A stretch of DNA of 64,000 nt from Sepiola atlantica (GCA_963556195.1 OY744535.1:94608853-94672852); one strand, 5' to 3'; shown: positions 10,806 to 23,035, numbered from the stretch's first letter. Translations and numbers: made by a program. Notes: a model not told the origin generated them from the letters alone.

Positions 10806-11490
10806 TCTAGCTAATTAGAACAAGTAACATGAATAGTTTTCAAGCATAATTCAAACCTAAATGTATGATATATTTTGACATACACTTTGTGTGATTAAAC
10901 TATACAGGTAAAACCTTAGAGAAATCAAACAATAATTCACTGAGTTTTAGTACAACATTAGATGTACGTTTTTCCGTCACGCTTAGGTTTGAAATAACAC
11001 TTCAGTCATCTGTCACACTTCTGTTAGAAATAGTATTTTTGTTGCTTTGTTATTTGTGAGTTTTAATTATAATTTATGTCAGTTTTACATTTACTTTTCA
11101 TCGCTAAAGTATTGTTGGGACCGAGGCTGGAGGCTGATAGACAATCTGGGACCTATTAGTTTGGTTTAGAAAAACACTAAAAAAAACATTGCATTGCGGT
11201 TAGAGCAGGCAAGCGTGTTTACCTGCCCACGTCTCTTAGACGCTCGATCAATCAGCTGGGAAATTCTGCGTGAATAAACAATGCATTGGCGCCCTCTCTT
11301 ATTGTAGTAGAAGTGTTGGATAATGACCCTATGGGAATGGACGATCTGTTGGGAATCGTTGGTTTGACTTGCGCGAATTAACGCGGGTGCCGTCGAGTGC
11401 AGACGCGGGCCTGTTCTCACAGTCAGAGCTAACAGACGTGACAAGGTTACCGTGTGAAGAGACCCCAGATGAAGGGTCAGTCTGCACCTG
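10806..11490. other. No gene seen; one GC-richer zone
   Basis: Average A+T-rich DNA that becomes GC-richer from about 11340. The overlapping open frames here on both strands show no domain. Confidence 0.4.
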
Positions 11491-11499
11491 TGAGGGCTC

Positions 11500-11545
11500 T
11501 GACGTCACAGGCCTTGCGTGGGAAACGGAGGGATCCGTTACGTCA
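11500..11545. promoter_or_regulatory. Two CRE-like sites
   Basis: TGACGTCA at 11500-11507 and TTACGTCA at 11538-11545 match the CREB/ATF consensus and half-modified site. They lie in the most GC-rich patch of this part of the window. No transcript evidence and no adjacent convincing exon. Confidence 0.25.
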
Positions 11546-12189
11546 CCCGTTCTCTGTGAGAAGCGAGTTTCGAGTCTGCGTTATTGGAAGCAAACACATG
11601 AGACGTGATTGTTAAAATGTAATTTACAACAGATAAGGGGAATATTTCCTTAAGGAAATGCAAACGAAGAGAAATCCTTTTCCCCTTTCCCCCGAATGGT
11701 TAAGAAAATAATTGTTGACTAACTACGATAAAGAAGTGATTTGCTTTCTCCCTCTCTCTCTCGACGAAGTGAATCACTTCCAGTTGAAATAACAACGCTT
11801 GTAATTAAATGAATTAAGTTTAAAAACTTTTGTCTTCGGAGTGCGTTATGAGGCTTTTGTTGCAGACAACGGACGGCGTGGTTCACGGCAGGAAGAAAGA
11901 ATTCATCCACTAGACGACACACCACCCTCTACAACAGATGAGGGAGAAAATTAAGGTATGCAACAGAAAAATTCGTATTGATATTTGTTTACGTGCCTGT
12001 AGTTTTATTAAACTCTGTACTATGTTCAAGAACACGGGTTAATTAACGGTTTTAAACAGTCAAATACGTCTTAAGATCTCCACATCTGTGGAGGTGGCGC
12101 TCAGAGCGTCCGTTCTTGCATTGCCAAAGTACAAAACCAACTCCGAAATCTTGTGGTTAATGCCCTCTTCCATTCCCTATAGATTATTT

Positions 12190-12610
12190 CTAACAAAAGA
12201 GACATTGCTAGTCTTTCTCTGCTCTATCGTTTTATTTTTCATTGGAGGTGCTAGATAGTTCCAGTCTACGTCTCCATTTACGTAACATTTTCTACAACAA
12301 AAGCTCGTCTAGCTACAACTACTACAAATAATTACCCCCCTTCTTCTATGTACCATACACAAAACAGAATTTCCATGAGAAAAGTTTTATTTAAAAGATT
12401 ACCCGTCTGTGGAAAACAATACCACAAGGCTGTTTCTTCGCAGACTACAACATGCTCGTTTTAAAGTCCAGTGTTATAAAATTCTAATTGAGTCGAACTC
12501 TTAAATAATCAAGATCTGCGAAGTCCTAAGCATCGTTATCAATTCTCTTGAAAAATAAATTAACCCTGATCCTCGATTGGCCTTTAAGCCTTAATAAAAA
12601 ATGATTCCCT
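12190..12610. repeat. Old interspersed repeat, copy 1
   Basis: Aligns discontinuously and in the same orientation with 36080-36480. Shared landmarks in order are ACTACAAATAATT, AACAGAATTTCC, GGCTGTTT and ATCCTCGATTGGCC. Divergence is considerable. Nature unknown; it could be a TE fragment or a segmental duplication. Confidence 0.5.
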
Positions 12611-13029
12611 AGTAAATAAAAATACGCATATAGAATATATTCATGTTGTTGTTGTTGTTGTTATTGTAGCTAATTATCTTTTTAGTTTCAACTCATTATT
12701 ATATATCCGTATTCTAAAGTTTAAAAAAAATCAATTTTTCACAATGATATTATTATTATTTTTTTTTGCTCATTGTTAAGCCCGATAAATATATCTTATC
12801 TCCCTTTTGATGTTTTGTTTCGTCGCCAGGAGGCGTGATAGGTCAATTGACTTCTGCGTTATCGTAATGTCAATCGATGTCTTCTGTTTTCAAAAGTTGG
12901 CATTTTTTTTTAAATAATGTCTCAAGTTTAACATTTAAACTGGTTTTATAACTTTGAAATTCTGAAACTCTAGTTGTAACTTTATAATGAAAGTATAGGT
13001 ATTCTTACGCGTATTCGCTACTTCCCTGT
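12611..13029. other. No gene seen
   Basis: A+T-rich with a short (GTT)n near 12645. No recognisable feature. Confidence 0.5.
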
Positions 13030-13369
13030 TTGGCTTTTTGACTAAGATCAAAGCGTAGTATCTGTTCCGATGGATACTGCACCCCATAGACTGGTATTGT
13101 CTTGGCCTTCGGAGCTTGATTTACGCCGGTCTATGGGTCTTTCCTGTGCAGTTCTAGGAGGTCCACCCGCCCAGGCTTCGCCTCCCCTCTTTGGGGAGGA
13201 GTAAGTTTATTGCTTACTGCCTGAGGGGTCCCTACCGAGGAATGCCAACGGGGTTGCCCAGGCAATTTTTAAATCCCACTTTCCCAACCCGACCTTGGGT
13301 CACATCTTACTTGTGGGAGTAAAATAATAAAAAAATGGCCTTATGCCTAACTCCTGGAGAGGAGTAAAT
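13030..13369 (+). mobile_element. U2-snRNA-headed SINE, copy 2
   Basis: Plus-strand, about 340 bp, full length. The U2-like head (TTGACTAAGATCAAAG, then GTAGTATCTGTTCC) is followed by the internal hairpin, the GCTTACTGCCTGAG body and the tail CTCCTGGAGAGGAGTAAAT. It is opposed to copy 1 across 2.2 kb. Confidence 0.75.
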
Positions 13370-13470
13370 CAATAATTCCCTATTTATCAATACTCGGCTA
13401 TGCATCGCTAAAGTAGTTATGTTAACAAAGAGTCTGACGTAATGCATCTAGCAACAGAAGCACTCGATTG

Positions 13471-13478
13471 TCTCTCTC

Positions 13479-13541
<63 letters not shown>
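13471..13541. repeat. (TC)n then (TA)n
   Basis: CT dinucleotides run into (TA)n, directly adjoining the palindromic element on the right. Confidence 0.95.
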
Positions 13542-13543
<2 letters not shown>

Positions 13544-13912
13544 AGGAGAGGTAGTTCGCTTGAAGCATTGTATGTTACACGTATATAGAGAAGTATTAGA
13601 AAGCTATCACAATGCAATAAATGGAAATATGTCGGTGTTGAGAAATAAGACAAACACAAGTGAGTTTACTTTATATGTTCTTTCAAACAAAATTGTTTCT
13701 TGACTGTTTTTTTCCTATATAACAAATCTTAGTTGATTAGGCAAGCCTTCAACACAGTGTTGAAGTTTTGCCTAATCAAGTAAGATTTACTATAAAGAAG
13801 AAGAAAAAAATATTTAAAAGATTTTTTGAAAAAAATACCTTGTTTTTGTTTTACTGCTCAACACCGACATATTTTCATTTCTTGCATTGTGATAGCCTTC
13901 TAATACCCCCTC
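13542..13912. mobile_element. Family E palindromic element
   Basis: Left arm 13586-13652 and right arm 13856-13910 are inverted copies (TATCACAATGCA, TATGTCGGTGTTGAG). A near-perfect palindrome lies at the centre, TTGATTAGGCAAG through CTTCAACACAGTGTTGAAG (13727-13788). (TA)n or (CTAT)n/(TA)n bounds both sides. No hammerhead core was found in it. Confidence 0.7.
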
Positions 13913-13945
<33 letters not shown>

Positions 13946-13969
13946 ATATATATATATATATATATATAC
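13913..13969. repeat. (CTAT)n then (TA)n
   Basis: About eight CTAT units run into (TA)n. A hammerhead-like motif follows 12 bp later. Confidence 0.95.
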
Positions 13970-13980
13970 TTGTTTATTAT

Positions 13981-14031
13981 CTATGTACGTATACACGTTT
14001 CGTCTTTTTTAATCGGGACTCATCATCATAG
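13981..14031 (-). ncRNA. Hammerhead-like motif with C3 to A
   Basis: Minus strand: stem I CTATG pairs perfectly with CATAG. Stem II is GUC/GAC directly flanking the core, followed by GAA. Stem III ACGT/ACGT has loop GTAT, and the cleavage triplet is GTA. Everything fits the consensus except ATGATGA in place of CTGATGA. Because C3 contacts G8, this single change should abolish normal activity. It is therefore a very recent casualty or a variant. Confidence 0.6.
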
Positions 14032-14301
14032 TTATATCACTATTCACTACTTGTCGCGTGATTCGAAACATCGGGCTACGATTATTTGAAAACCTAAATC
14101 CGACACCTAGAATCACTCGGCCACCACTGGATATCTAAATAAACAGTGATAATTCTAATACTCATTTCGGCGGCTTGACGGCATAATAGCGTTATACTTA
14201 ATAAAAAGAAACGATGTATTTATAGCTAGCGACGGCATGTTGTGTTAATACTACACTTACAGTGCCCTATCTAGTGGGTTTTCTAGGAGCTACAAATATC
14301 A

Positions 14302-14362
<61 letters not shown>
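14302..14362. repeat. (TA)n tract
   Basis: (TA)n with one C/G interruption, bounding the next hammerhead-bearing element. Confidence 0.97.
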
Positions 14363-14364
<2 letters not shown>

Positions 14365-14389
14365 TTTTGAAAATAAATTGCGGAACACA

Positions 14390-14425
14390 CTTTAAAGCTC
14401 TTTCGACTATCATCTCGTCAGGAGA
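14390..14425 (-). ncRNA. Probable hammerhead motif (CTGACGA)
   Basis: Minus strand: CTGACGA (14415-14421), stem II GAT/GTC with loop GATA, GAA (14402-14404), then near-palindromic AGAGCTTT and a U-H. Stem I strands pair poorly next to the core, so this copy may be degenerate. It lies 27 bp from a (TA)n tract. Confidence 0.45.
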
Positions 14426-14615
14426 AATCGATAGTATAATCAATCAGATATATGAACGAAAATAAGAAGCAATGGGGGGGTATAAATTGAAATGCCAGCG
14501 AATACTAAAACACGATTAAAATGAATTTAATTTAATTGTCGTTTTAAACGACACTGCGTGCGATTAAAAAAATAAATGGGGGTGGGTTCTGAAGTCTAAA
14601 ATTTAAAAAAATGTA

Positions 14616-15055
14616 TTTATTTTGATTTTGATTCGATAAAAAATATCTGCATCTAACACATGGTTTCTTATGAAGGCATTTTGCCTCTATCTTTATATTA
14701 AAATTCAAAAGATGCTTTAAAAAATGGGCTCTCTCAAATGTATAACTACCAGCGACCATGCGCGATTTAAGTTCAATTAAAACAGACATTCACACCGTTA
14801 GTCCATAACATCGGACACCCCTTCTGCAAGACCAGGAAGGATTATTACGAAAAGAAAAGGTTAATACCTTTTATTTGTTTAAAAATCTGTCGAGGCTTGT
14901 TATATCAAGCGAAATATTAGATTTTAAAAAGTCAAGATGAAGTAGAAAAAATGTTTTGATTTTGATTTTGATTAAATAAAAAAATATCTGCATTTAACAC
15001 ATGGTTTTTTGCCTCTATCTTTATATTAAAATTCAAAAGATGCTTAAAAAATGAA
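14616..15055. repeat. Direct repeat pair, about 105 bp units
   Basis: The segments 14616-14728 and 14955-15055 match closely, starting ATTTTGATTTTGATT and ending ATTCAAAAGATGCTT. They are separated by about 225 bp. The repeat is followed by (TA)n at 15072-15114. Confidence 0.8.
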
Positions 15056-15069
15056 CTTTCCCAAATTTA

Positions 15070-15113
<44 letters not shown>

Positions 15114-15115
<2 letters not shown>

Positions 15116-15345
15116 CGGCGAGGAATACGGGCGTTTGGGACATTTTTGGAAGGGTAGAATGAAATTAAACAAGTATAAAAACGAGAGGAAACGATTAAAA
15201 CAAATTAATTAATGTACTAAGCCGGCTTTCGTCCACACTCATCAGAGTATTAAAATGGAAGAAATTTTACTCTCCCAAAAGTGTCCTAAACGTCCGTATT
15301 TCTCGCCGTTATCAAATTTTGTACCACGAAAAATTTATTTAAATA
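15114..15345 (-). mobile_element. Family F hammerhead element, copy 1
   Basis: Matches 58555-58770 in reverse orientation, sharing TACGGACGTTTGGGAC-like and GTACCACGAAAAAT segments. It is bounded by (TA)n at 15072-15114 and by a short (TA)n near 15345. It carries a complete hammerhead and no coding frame. Confidence 0.7.
15215..15249 (-). ncRNA. Hammerhead ribozyme, family F copy 1
   Basis: Minus strand: stem I TACT pairs with AGTA. Core CTGATGA is at 15239-15245, stem II is GT/AC with a GTGG loop, and GAA follows. Stem III is the 8-nt palindrome AGCCGGCT, with U at the cleavage position. A palindromic stem III cannot fold well in a monomer, so a dimeric ribozyme is expected, as known for minimal type I hammerheads. 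Copy 2 at 58594 shows compensatory change in stem III. Confidence 0.75.
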
Positions 15346-15649
15346 TATATATATATATACATAATAAACCAAACAGATATTTATTATATACATATATGAA
15401 GAGTTCGAATGCAAACCCCGATAGACGCTATTTGAAGAATTAAGAATATATCTCTACAATATGTTGCATTTCAACACTCGACTACACCCCTAAATCATAT
15501 TTTGCATAATGTGATACCTGCATGATTTATTTTTGCGTTCAATGAAAATAAGTTTTTTGTCGAAGTCTAGATTTTATTTATTCTGCTCTTTTATTCCTTT
15601 AAGTCTCAATTTAAATGGATGTGATTTATCGCGTGTTTTATTTCGAACT

Positions 15650-15652
<3 letters not shown>

Positions 15653-15738
<86 letters not shown>
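15653..15738. repeat. (TA)n tract
   Basis: A pure (TA)n tract. Neighbouring DNA from 15346 to 16515 shows no gene or recognised element. Confidence 0.97.
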
Positions 15739-15742
<4 letters not shown>

Positions 15743-16518
15743 TATTTATCGCTAACTTATGTATCATTGTTTGCAAAGAACAAATATGTTTAAAGGTATT
15801 TGACGCAAATCAAGACGTATTCATCATGTCAGGTATGTTTAGGGCCAACACATCCGGATTAAGTGAACAATCGCTGTGTCGAGTAAATAGGTGTATTTAT
15901 AATCTATGCATCAATCGTATACAAAAACCCAACAACAATCGCAGAGGCAACCACATTTCTCAAGCAACGTGCGTTACAGCGAATAAAATCGGAGAAAGTA
16001 ATCCGTGAGACGTTTGTAAATTGCAATCCGTTCACCGCAGCAGACAGTCAACAAACTTTTATAATTAGCTTGGTGTCTCCGTAGACGTTTCTTGCGGAAT
16101 ACATCGCTACAATTACATTTTTGTTGTTGTTTTATTTGCATAACAAGATCGAAATTATATCCGGAAGTCAAGCTTATCTTTAAAATATTTACTTCGTTGT
16201 TGAGAAGTTAGCCATGTCCGTACACACCTCCGAAAAAAAAATAACGATTAATATTTCAGGAACCCGGCAAAATATTTCACCAAGATAGACGAAAAAGTTT
16301 ACCAACGTATTTTACCAATTGAATAGGAACATTACACTACACTAGCAGGTATACCGGGCGTTCATTATTTATCATATCAGCAAGGTTATCCGGCGTTGCC
16401 CGGTGCAATAATAATAAAATTTTAAAAAGTTAGAAATATTTAAAATAGGAATAATTTTCATAAAGATTGATTAGTTGTTTTGTATGGATTATTACGGCTA
16501 CTGTTTTAATCGCATTTT

Positions 16519-16559
16519 CACAACGTTCGGCCGATATAATCTCTGACCTTCTACAGGTG
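16519..16559 (-). ncRNA. Degenerate hammerhead relic, family G
   Basis: Minus strand: stem I CAC/GTG is intact and stem II is GGTC...GGCC-like. The core is CTGTAGA, and one A of GAAA is missing. Clearly the same family as 19714 and 32703. Inactive by inspection. Confidence 0.45.
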
Positions 16560-17534
16560 CCTCTTGCTGTAAAACTCGCTCATCTAAACAGAATTTCGAA
16601 CGAAAAAATGTATTTAACGCATGAGGTTAGATCTTTGAGCCATGACAGCTAATAAGTATTAAGTGATTCATATTTTATTTTAGGTATCACCTGTACTGAG
16701 GATTGAATCTCCACCCTGCAGAAAGACTGTCAATTATAATGGTACTTTATGAGTTGCGCCATTTTGAAGCATTATTCTTTATATCGCCATTTTAAAACAT
16801 TATTCTTTATATTTGTACATCTCTCTATCTCTTAAAACATTGTTCTCTCTCTCTCTCTCTCACTGATCGCCTCTCTCTCGCTTTCTCTCTTGCACTTTCT
16901 GTATGTGTGTCTGCCTATCTGTGTGTCTCCTTCTCTCTCTTTCTCTCTCACACTATCTCTCTTTTGCTCTGACAGTTGATGTAAATATAATAAGACGAAT
17001 AAAAAGGAAGAAAGAAACACGAAAGAATTGACTAACGATTTACTCCGTAATGATGATAGAAAATGCATTTCTATCTTCGTGCACTATGTTTTGTGTCTGC
17101 AACTGAGACACCGGTAAAATCATCGTGATGATACGGATTGATTGTACAGATGGATTGTAAGATCGATTTTCATCGATAGATAATGAAGAATATCAAGAAA
17201 ATCAAAAATGATTAATTGAATTAATAAATTGCTATTCTTATAAAAGCGGTCCGTCGCAAATATTTGTTTACAGCCGGTTTGAAGATTACGAAATCGTAGT
17301 CCGTAGGGAAGCAGTCTCATAGTGTTGTGTGCCAACAATTGAAAGTTTAATGAAATTTGGTTTGATGCTCGGCGTACGGATGGAAGAAAGGTAAGTTATT
17401 TGTATTTGAGACGTGCTTTTGCTATGAATGTCTTCCAGGGAGGAGCCAGAGATTGGAGATCAATCAAGTCTGGTTAAGAAAACAGAAAAGAAGAAAGAGT
17501 CTTACGATATTTTCTTTTAAAACGTTACTCTCTT

Positions 17535-17588
<54 letters not shown>

Positions 17589-18085
17589 GACACTCGTACT
17601 TTCTCTTATTATCTCCTTTTTCTCTCTGTCGTGTATTGATGCCCCTCCATTTAATTACATAAGGGGTACTTTACTTCTTGAGCTCCCATAAGGTGGTTCC
17701 TAGGGTTAGAGGTGACAGCTATGGGTTAGAGGTGACTCCGGAAACGAAAGTCGAAGAAATTAGTTAACATCCGGATATAGAGATTCTGTCTTTTCTTGGC
17801 TACTCGATTTCTCTATCTATCTGTTTGTCTTTCTGCCTCTCGCGCGCACTTTAAAGAGTTAATTGTCTCCCTCTCTCTCTTTTTCTCTCTCTGGTTTCTC
17901 TGTGATTGTTATTTTATGTGTAATACATTTATATATTTAATGAATTGCGACCTTCGTATTAAATATGAGAGATGTTGATCGAACATGAGTTCCTGGCGAT
18001 GCCAACGGGCGTATGCTAGTTTGTACACGTCAAGAACTACGAAAACGGTTAAGAGTGTATCGGGACGCTGAGCTAAGAGAAGTTT
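16560..18085. other. No gene seen; (TC)-rich patches
   Basis: Pyrimidine-dinucleotide stretches occur at 16843-16960, 17538-17585 and 17867-17893. The rest is A+T-rich unique-looking DNA with no domain-bearing frame. Confidence 0.5.
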
Positions 18086-19713
18086 GAATGATGCAAACGC
18101 AACTAGCTAAATCATCTATTGATGCGTTAGGCCCTATTTCTAGTAATGGATGTATGGCAAGCGCGAACTTTACAATACTATGCGAGCATCACATACTCAT
18201 AGGGACTTCGTCTAAGATTACCCTTTTAGCTGAGCAGATTAAGGAAAAATCGTTCATTTTGGTAAGCAAGCATGAAACTTGGCACGATTGCTCACAATGG
18301 TCTACTCTTCCGAAAAAACTTTTGGGCCACTCAAAAAATCCAAGATGGCCGCCATTTTCAAGATGGCCGCCATTCTGAAATCCAATATTGCTAGTTTACA
18401 AAGTATCTAACCGATTTTCACAATTTTTGAGTCAAATTATATGTTTTAGGGGATGCGAAAGCAGTAAATGACACAAAAATAACCGATAAATGAGTCCTAC
18501 AATCCACAAAGGTACATATATGAGATGAATTTAAGCAAATATTGTCAATTTTTGCCTTTTATTGCCATTAAACCGAATCATTGACTTGATATTCAATTCC
18601 CCAAGTGAGCTGAATGTATTAGTTATAAAAATTAATTTTTGAATTAAGCTGCTCAGCTATTTCTTATGGAAGTCGCTTCAGACAAGGCATGACGTCATTT
18701 GATCTAAGGAGTAAATAAGAACAAGTCTGACTTCCTTGGAAATACGATATTTTAATAGGCAATTGAACAGCGAATTTATGGTAACCATTAGACCAAAAAG
18801 TCAAACAGATTGGATCGAAGGTAACAGAGAAAATATCAGAATTTCTGAAGAACATATGTTATAATATTACATATAGAATATAGACAGACACTAGCAACGT
18901 CTGTGTGTGAGACTGTACAGAAAAGAAGTAAAAAAGGATAACGCTAGCCAAATTAGAGCTATGTTTATGAACATTATTAAAAACTTTTAAATAGGGTCAG
19001 AAATTGACCGGCCCAAATATGACATCAGTGTTCCGTGCTAGGTCTGATTTTAGGCTTGTCAGGATGGAGAATAGCCGCACGTGTTAACAAGTATTTGAAG
19101 TGATAGAGATTATCGACTTTACGAGAATACCCCCTCCCCCCCCCCCCCAAAAAAAATTGATCTAATGTATGAACTTTACACAAAATATTATAAGAAAATG
19201 AGCAATAATTTTCAAAGTCGATTTTGAATCAAGAATTGAATAATCCATCAAAGTCTAAGGATGAGGAAATTGAAAGACACGTGGTATTCTTAAAAAAAAC
19301 TTTAGTATGTTAAGACGCACGTGGTCACAATCAATTTATTACCCCAATTCCTTACCTTAATCCACAACCGAATTAAAGTCAACTATCCGATAAGCCTAAT
19401 ACTCTAACCGATAGGTAAGATGAACCTTCATTTACTTCGAAAATTAATTAATTCATTATTATTTAATCAACTAAGGAGTGCATGTTCATTGCTGGGCATT
19501 GGCGCACTCGGGCGTGTATCTTTCCTCGAAAGACCACGTAAAATCCGTTAATCAAATTCCTGTTACGTAATTTTTACGTTATTTTTATGTAATTAATTAA
19601 AAATACGTTCTGAGAATAAGACTGGATTTATGTTTCTGAATATTTTAGAAGAGGATTGATGGGTTGTTTAATTTGGATTATTTTGATACTGTTCTCATCT
19701 TGAGTGTTATTCT
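18086..19713. other. No gene seen
   Basis: Includes a two-copy 17-bp direct repeat AAGATGGCCGCCATTTTC at 18341-18376. The 96-residue frame at 18088-18378 has ordinary composition but no family I recognise and ends in that repeat. A C-run lies near 19133-19147. Confidence 0.4.
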
Positions 19714-19756
19714 CACAGCGTCTCGGCCGATGTAACCTCCGACCTTCTTTAGGTTG
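19714..19756 (-). ncRNA. Degenerate hammerhead relic, family G
   Basis: Minus strand: CTAAAGA, A-GGTCG paired with CGGCC, and GAGACGCT where GAAACGTT is expected, then GTGAG. Two core substitutions make this a relic. Confidence 0.45.
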
Positions 19757-19880
19757 AACATATAAGGTACTAAGTAAAATTATCATTTAGGTGAAGTCTT
19801 CTGAAGGTTGAAGGTTCAATCCTCACTGCGGGCGATACTAGAAATAGTGAATTACTGAAGACTTCTACCCGGCCATGGTA
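19757..19880 (+). mobile_element. tRNA-like SINE fragment
   Basis: A B-box-like GGTTCAATCCTCAC (about 19808-19821) and the following GACTTCTACCC are shared with 33025-33170. The A-box half is degraded. Confidence 0.45.
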
Positions 19881-19970
19881 TGCAACTCCCGTGGATAAAA
19901 TAAAGGGGTGTCGTTCGAAATTCTGTGCAGATTCCCGAGTCCGACAGAACAATTCCCGAGGTCGACAGAA

Positions 19971-20020
19971 TATATCTGAAGAAAGTCGAATCTAACATCG
20001 GTCGAAAAGTTGTGAGAATT
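19971..20020 (+). ncRNA. Hammerhead-like motif, family G, core retained
   Basis: CTGAAGA (19976-19982), stem II GTCG/CGGT with an unpaired A-C closing step, GAA (20004-20006), AAGT, U, GTGAG. The catalytic core is intact, but stem II closing pair, stem III and stem I are weak. Conserved flanking text AAGATGAGAA links it to 21317 and 32703. Confidence 0.45.
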
Positions 20021-20159
20021 ACACTCAAGATGAGAAAAGTAGTCCGAATAATCCAAATTAAACAAATACTGGATTTATTCAGCAAGATGTTCGTTTCGTC
20101 GATTATCATAAGGAGAAAAAAGGGAGGGCAAGGAACTTATTTTGAAGCCCCTTAGCTTA

Positions 20160-21316
20160 ATAAATGAGTATTTTGTTAAACCGTCCTTAGGACGTGTCTT
20201 GCCACATTCAAACTTCAACGTAGACTGACGCTTGTTCGTGGGCCACTCTTAATGTTGTTATGCCTGAGGTAATGTCTGTCCGCTTCATAACATTCCGGTT
20301 CACACCACTTAACATAGTCGATCTCTTGACCTCTACGTTAGCGATTGTTCGAAACTTGTCCTATTTCGCAACATATACCTCACAATAAGTACTAGCTAAT
20401 GGTTTCTAATAGATTTGTTTTCATCAATATTTTATAGCAGGACTATTGACATGCAAAGAGGAAAAAAGAAAGGTGCTATGATCGAGGTAGTAGTATTAAA
20501 GAACCACAGTCGCAATAATAGTATTTCAACGAATCGACAGGGACAACAGTACCCAATTTTTTTAAAGAACATATTTCACCCCAAACAAGGCAGCCCGCCA
20601 CTGTAAACGTAAAGGGCTACTGAGAATTAGGGTGTAGGTTGTGGGTGTCATCCTAAGTTGGGAGCTGTATAGCTAGATGTCTGTTTACAATAGTTTCACA
20701 CCTCTGCATGTCGGTACAGTCGGAGAAATAGGGAGCAAGGAGGGAGGTCCAGAAGCTGATATAACGAGGAAAGATGTTATTGGAGTAGTAGGCTCTCCGA
20801 CATCTGGGACCTCTACAGTGAATAGATGGGATTTAGCTGATTGTCTAGTTGGTCTAGTGTATTTACGTTAATGGTAAATAAGTCAAACTATTGTAGTAAA
20901 AAAGGTCGCATGATCGTCATTATTGTAACGGTTCTATTGAACCTTCTTGAAAGACGTAAGTTCGTTTCGACTATTCTCACTTCTCTAGTGTTTCCTCTTA
21001 CTGATGCTTTGTAAATTAGGTACAAGTACAGCTTTTGAACCGGGCAAAAACTAAACTGTTTTTTTTTAACCCTAACTCTAAACTAAGCTTCAACACTAAA
21101 TTAACTCTAATATTACCGTAAACTAAATCTAAACTAAATCTAAACATACCTTAATCTATTCGGTTTTTATCCGGTTCAAGATCTGTAACATCATCGCCAA
21201 TTTTGTACCGAATATTTACCTATTAAGACTCGATATTTTAAATTAAATAAAGCGTTTTGTTCGAAATTCAGTCCAGATTCCCGAGTTCGACAGAAATATT
21301 ACAGAGATCGAACAGA
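20160..21316. other. No gene seen; CCCTAA-like patch
   Basis: A degenerate CCCTAA/TCTAAA run lies at 21066-21155. The rest is unremarkable. Confidence 0.5.
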
Positions 21317-21362
21317 TACACTTGACGAAAGCCAGAGGTTAGAGCGGCTGAAAAGTAATGAT
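21317..21362 (+). ncRNA. Degenerate hammerhead relic, family G
   Basis: CTTGACGA (one inserted T), stem II AGCC/GGCT, GAA, AAGT. Upstream and downstream text matches the copy at 19971. Confidence 0.4.
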
Positions 21363-21450
21363 GATAACACCCAAAATGAGAAATGTACTCCGAATAACCA
21401 CAATTATAAAAAAATAAAAGGATTGACACACTTTTATTAATTTTATAAAG

Positions 21451-22010
21451 ATGAAGCTGAGGATTAGGATGGGAATGAGAATGACGATGAAGATGAGGAT
21501 GAACATAATGATGAGGATGAGGATGAAGATGAGGATGAGGATGAAGATGATGGTGAGGATAAGGATGAAGATGAAGATGAGGATGAAGATGAAGATTAAG
21601 ATCAAGATCAAGATGAAGATGAGGATGAAGATGAGGATGAGGATGAAGATGAAGATGAGGATAAAGATGAGTATGAAGATGAAGATGAGGATAAGGATGA
21701 AGATTAAGATCAAGATGAAGATGAGGATGAAGATGAAGATGAGGATGAAGATGAGGATGAAGATGAAGATGAGGATGAAGATGAGTATGAAGATGAAGAT
21801 GAGGATGAAGATGAGGATAAGGATGAAGATGAGGATGAAGATGAGTATGAAGATGAAGATGAGGATGAAGAAGATGAGTCTGAAGATAAGAATTATGATG
21901 AGGATAAGGATGAGGATGAGGACGAAGATAGAGAAGATGTGGATAAAGAAGACTAAGATGAAGAAGATGAGGATGAAGATGAAGATGAAAAAGATGAGAA
22001 TGAATATTTA
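21451..22010 (+). repeat. (GATGAG/GATGAA)n hexanucleotide repeat
   Basis: 560 bp of GATGAR hexamers. The 209-codon frame reads the ATG phase (Met-Lys/Arg). The acidic Asp-Glu phase is interrupted by TAA/TAG at several GATTAAGAT sites, so no acidic protein is encoded. Confidence 0.95.
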
Positions 22011-22411
22011 CATTCTTGTAATTTTCCCAAATAAATTATTTTGTGATGTTCAAGATTCGTTGCTAAAATTCAGTTCCTAATTAAGACGGGAAGACGGTGT
22101 CAATGCAGAAAATATCCCTTCTAATTATCTTCCTCTCAAGTAACGTGAAGCCATGGTTAAACCCGTTCACTGTTTTTAATATAATTCATTAATGAGTATT
22201 TCAAAAAGAAACTACTGTTCTGATTCATTTGAGTATTTGTAAAATAAAAAGGTATTTCGGCAGTTTTCGGATCGTAATTTGATAATAACGTTATTATTTA
22301 GAAAAAAAGAAACACATTCTTAACATGGGGAGGGAGGCGTAGTTAACTATTCTGTAATTTAACCTAAAAATGTAATAAAGAAAAATACCGTAAAAATCCA
22401 ATTAAAAACAT

Positions 22412-22840
22412 TTGATTATCTTATGTAAATTAAATGGGAATACTTTTTGCTTTTCCATCGTTTTTCGCGTTTGCGAAGCTACAACCGGAACAGAATTCCA
22501 TCACCCAAACTTGAACGTAGCTTTTGTAAAACATTCCAATGAAGTTCTTTTCTTCAATAAATCCCGCTTCCAAACATTTCTTACGGTCTTTAAACATAAA
22601 AGGTGGACTTGTAATAAGCAAGGGAAAGAAGGGTGCTTCTTTAGATTAGGACCCGAACTAACTTTTATCCGAACCATAATCTTTCCCCTAACTCTAAGCC
22701 TAACGATAGGGGCAACGTTTGCTCGGGTCATAATCTGGAGAACAATTGAAAGAAGAGGATTCTATAAACATAGCAGTTATATTAAGGTACAATTTAGTAG
22801 CAATAATCGTATTCAAAGCAACGTATGTTGTCGGCACTGA
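22412..22840 (+). other. 142-codon open frame, probably not a gene
   Basis: The longest non-tandem open frame. Its residues are mixed, but both other strands/frames are also partly open (22430-22731 minus). The segment 22640-22740 consists of Leu/Thr/Ile codons from a CTAACTCTAAGCCTAACG-type repeat. No domain, splice context or signal recognised. Confidence 0.15.
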
Positions 22841-23035
22841 GAAATGAGGCGCCGTACTAAGTTTATGTCATCTAAGTCGACAAATTGTAGCGGAAGATTT
22901 CTGTGATGTCAATGGTTGTTACATTTGGAGCAAATCGATCCAACATACTTAAGTAAACAATAAGCCACGTGTTTTTGACATTCTAAGCCACTATGTCATA
23001 TAATGTTTTGAAAAGCTAGTGCTATAGTTTAAGTG

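Noticed and set aside
21451..22080. 209-residue basic protein
   Set aside because: ATG phase of a GATGAR hexamer; the acidic phase is broken by stops.
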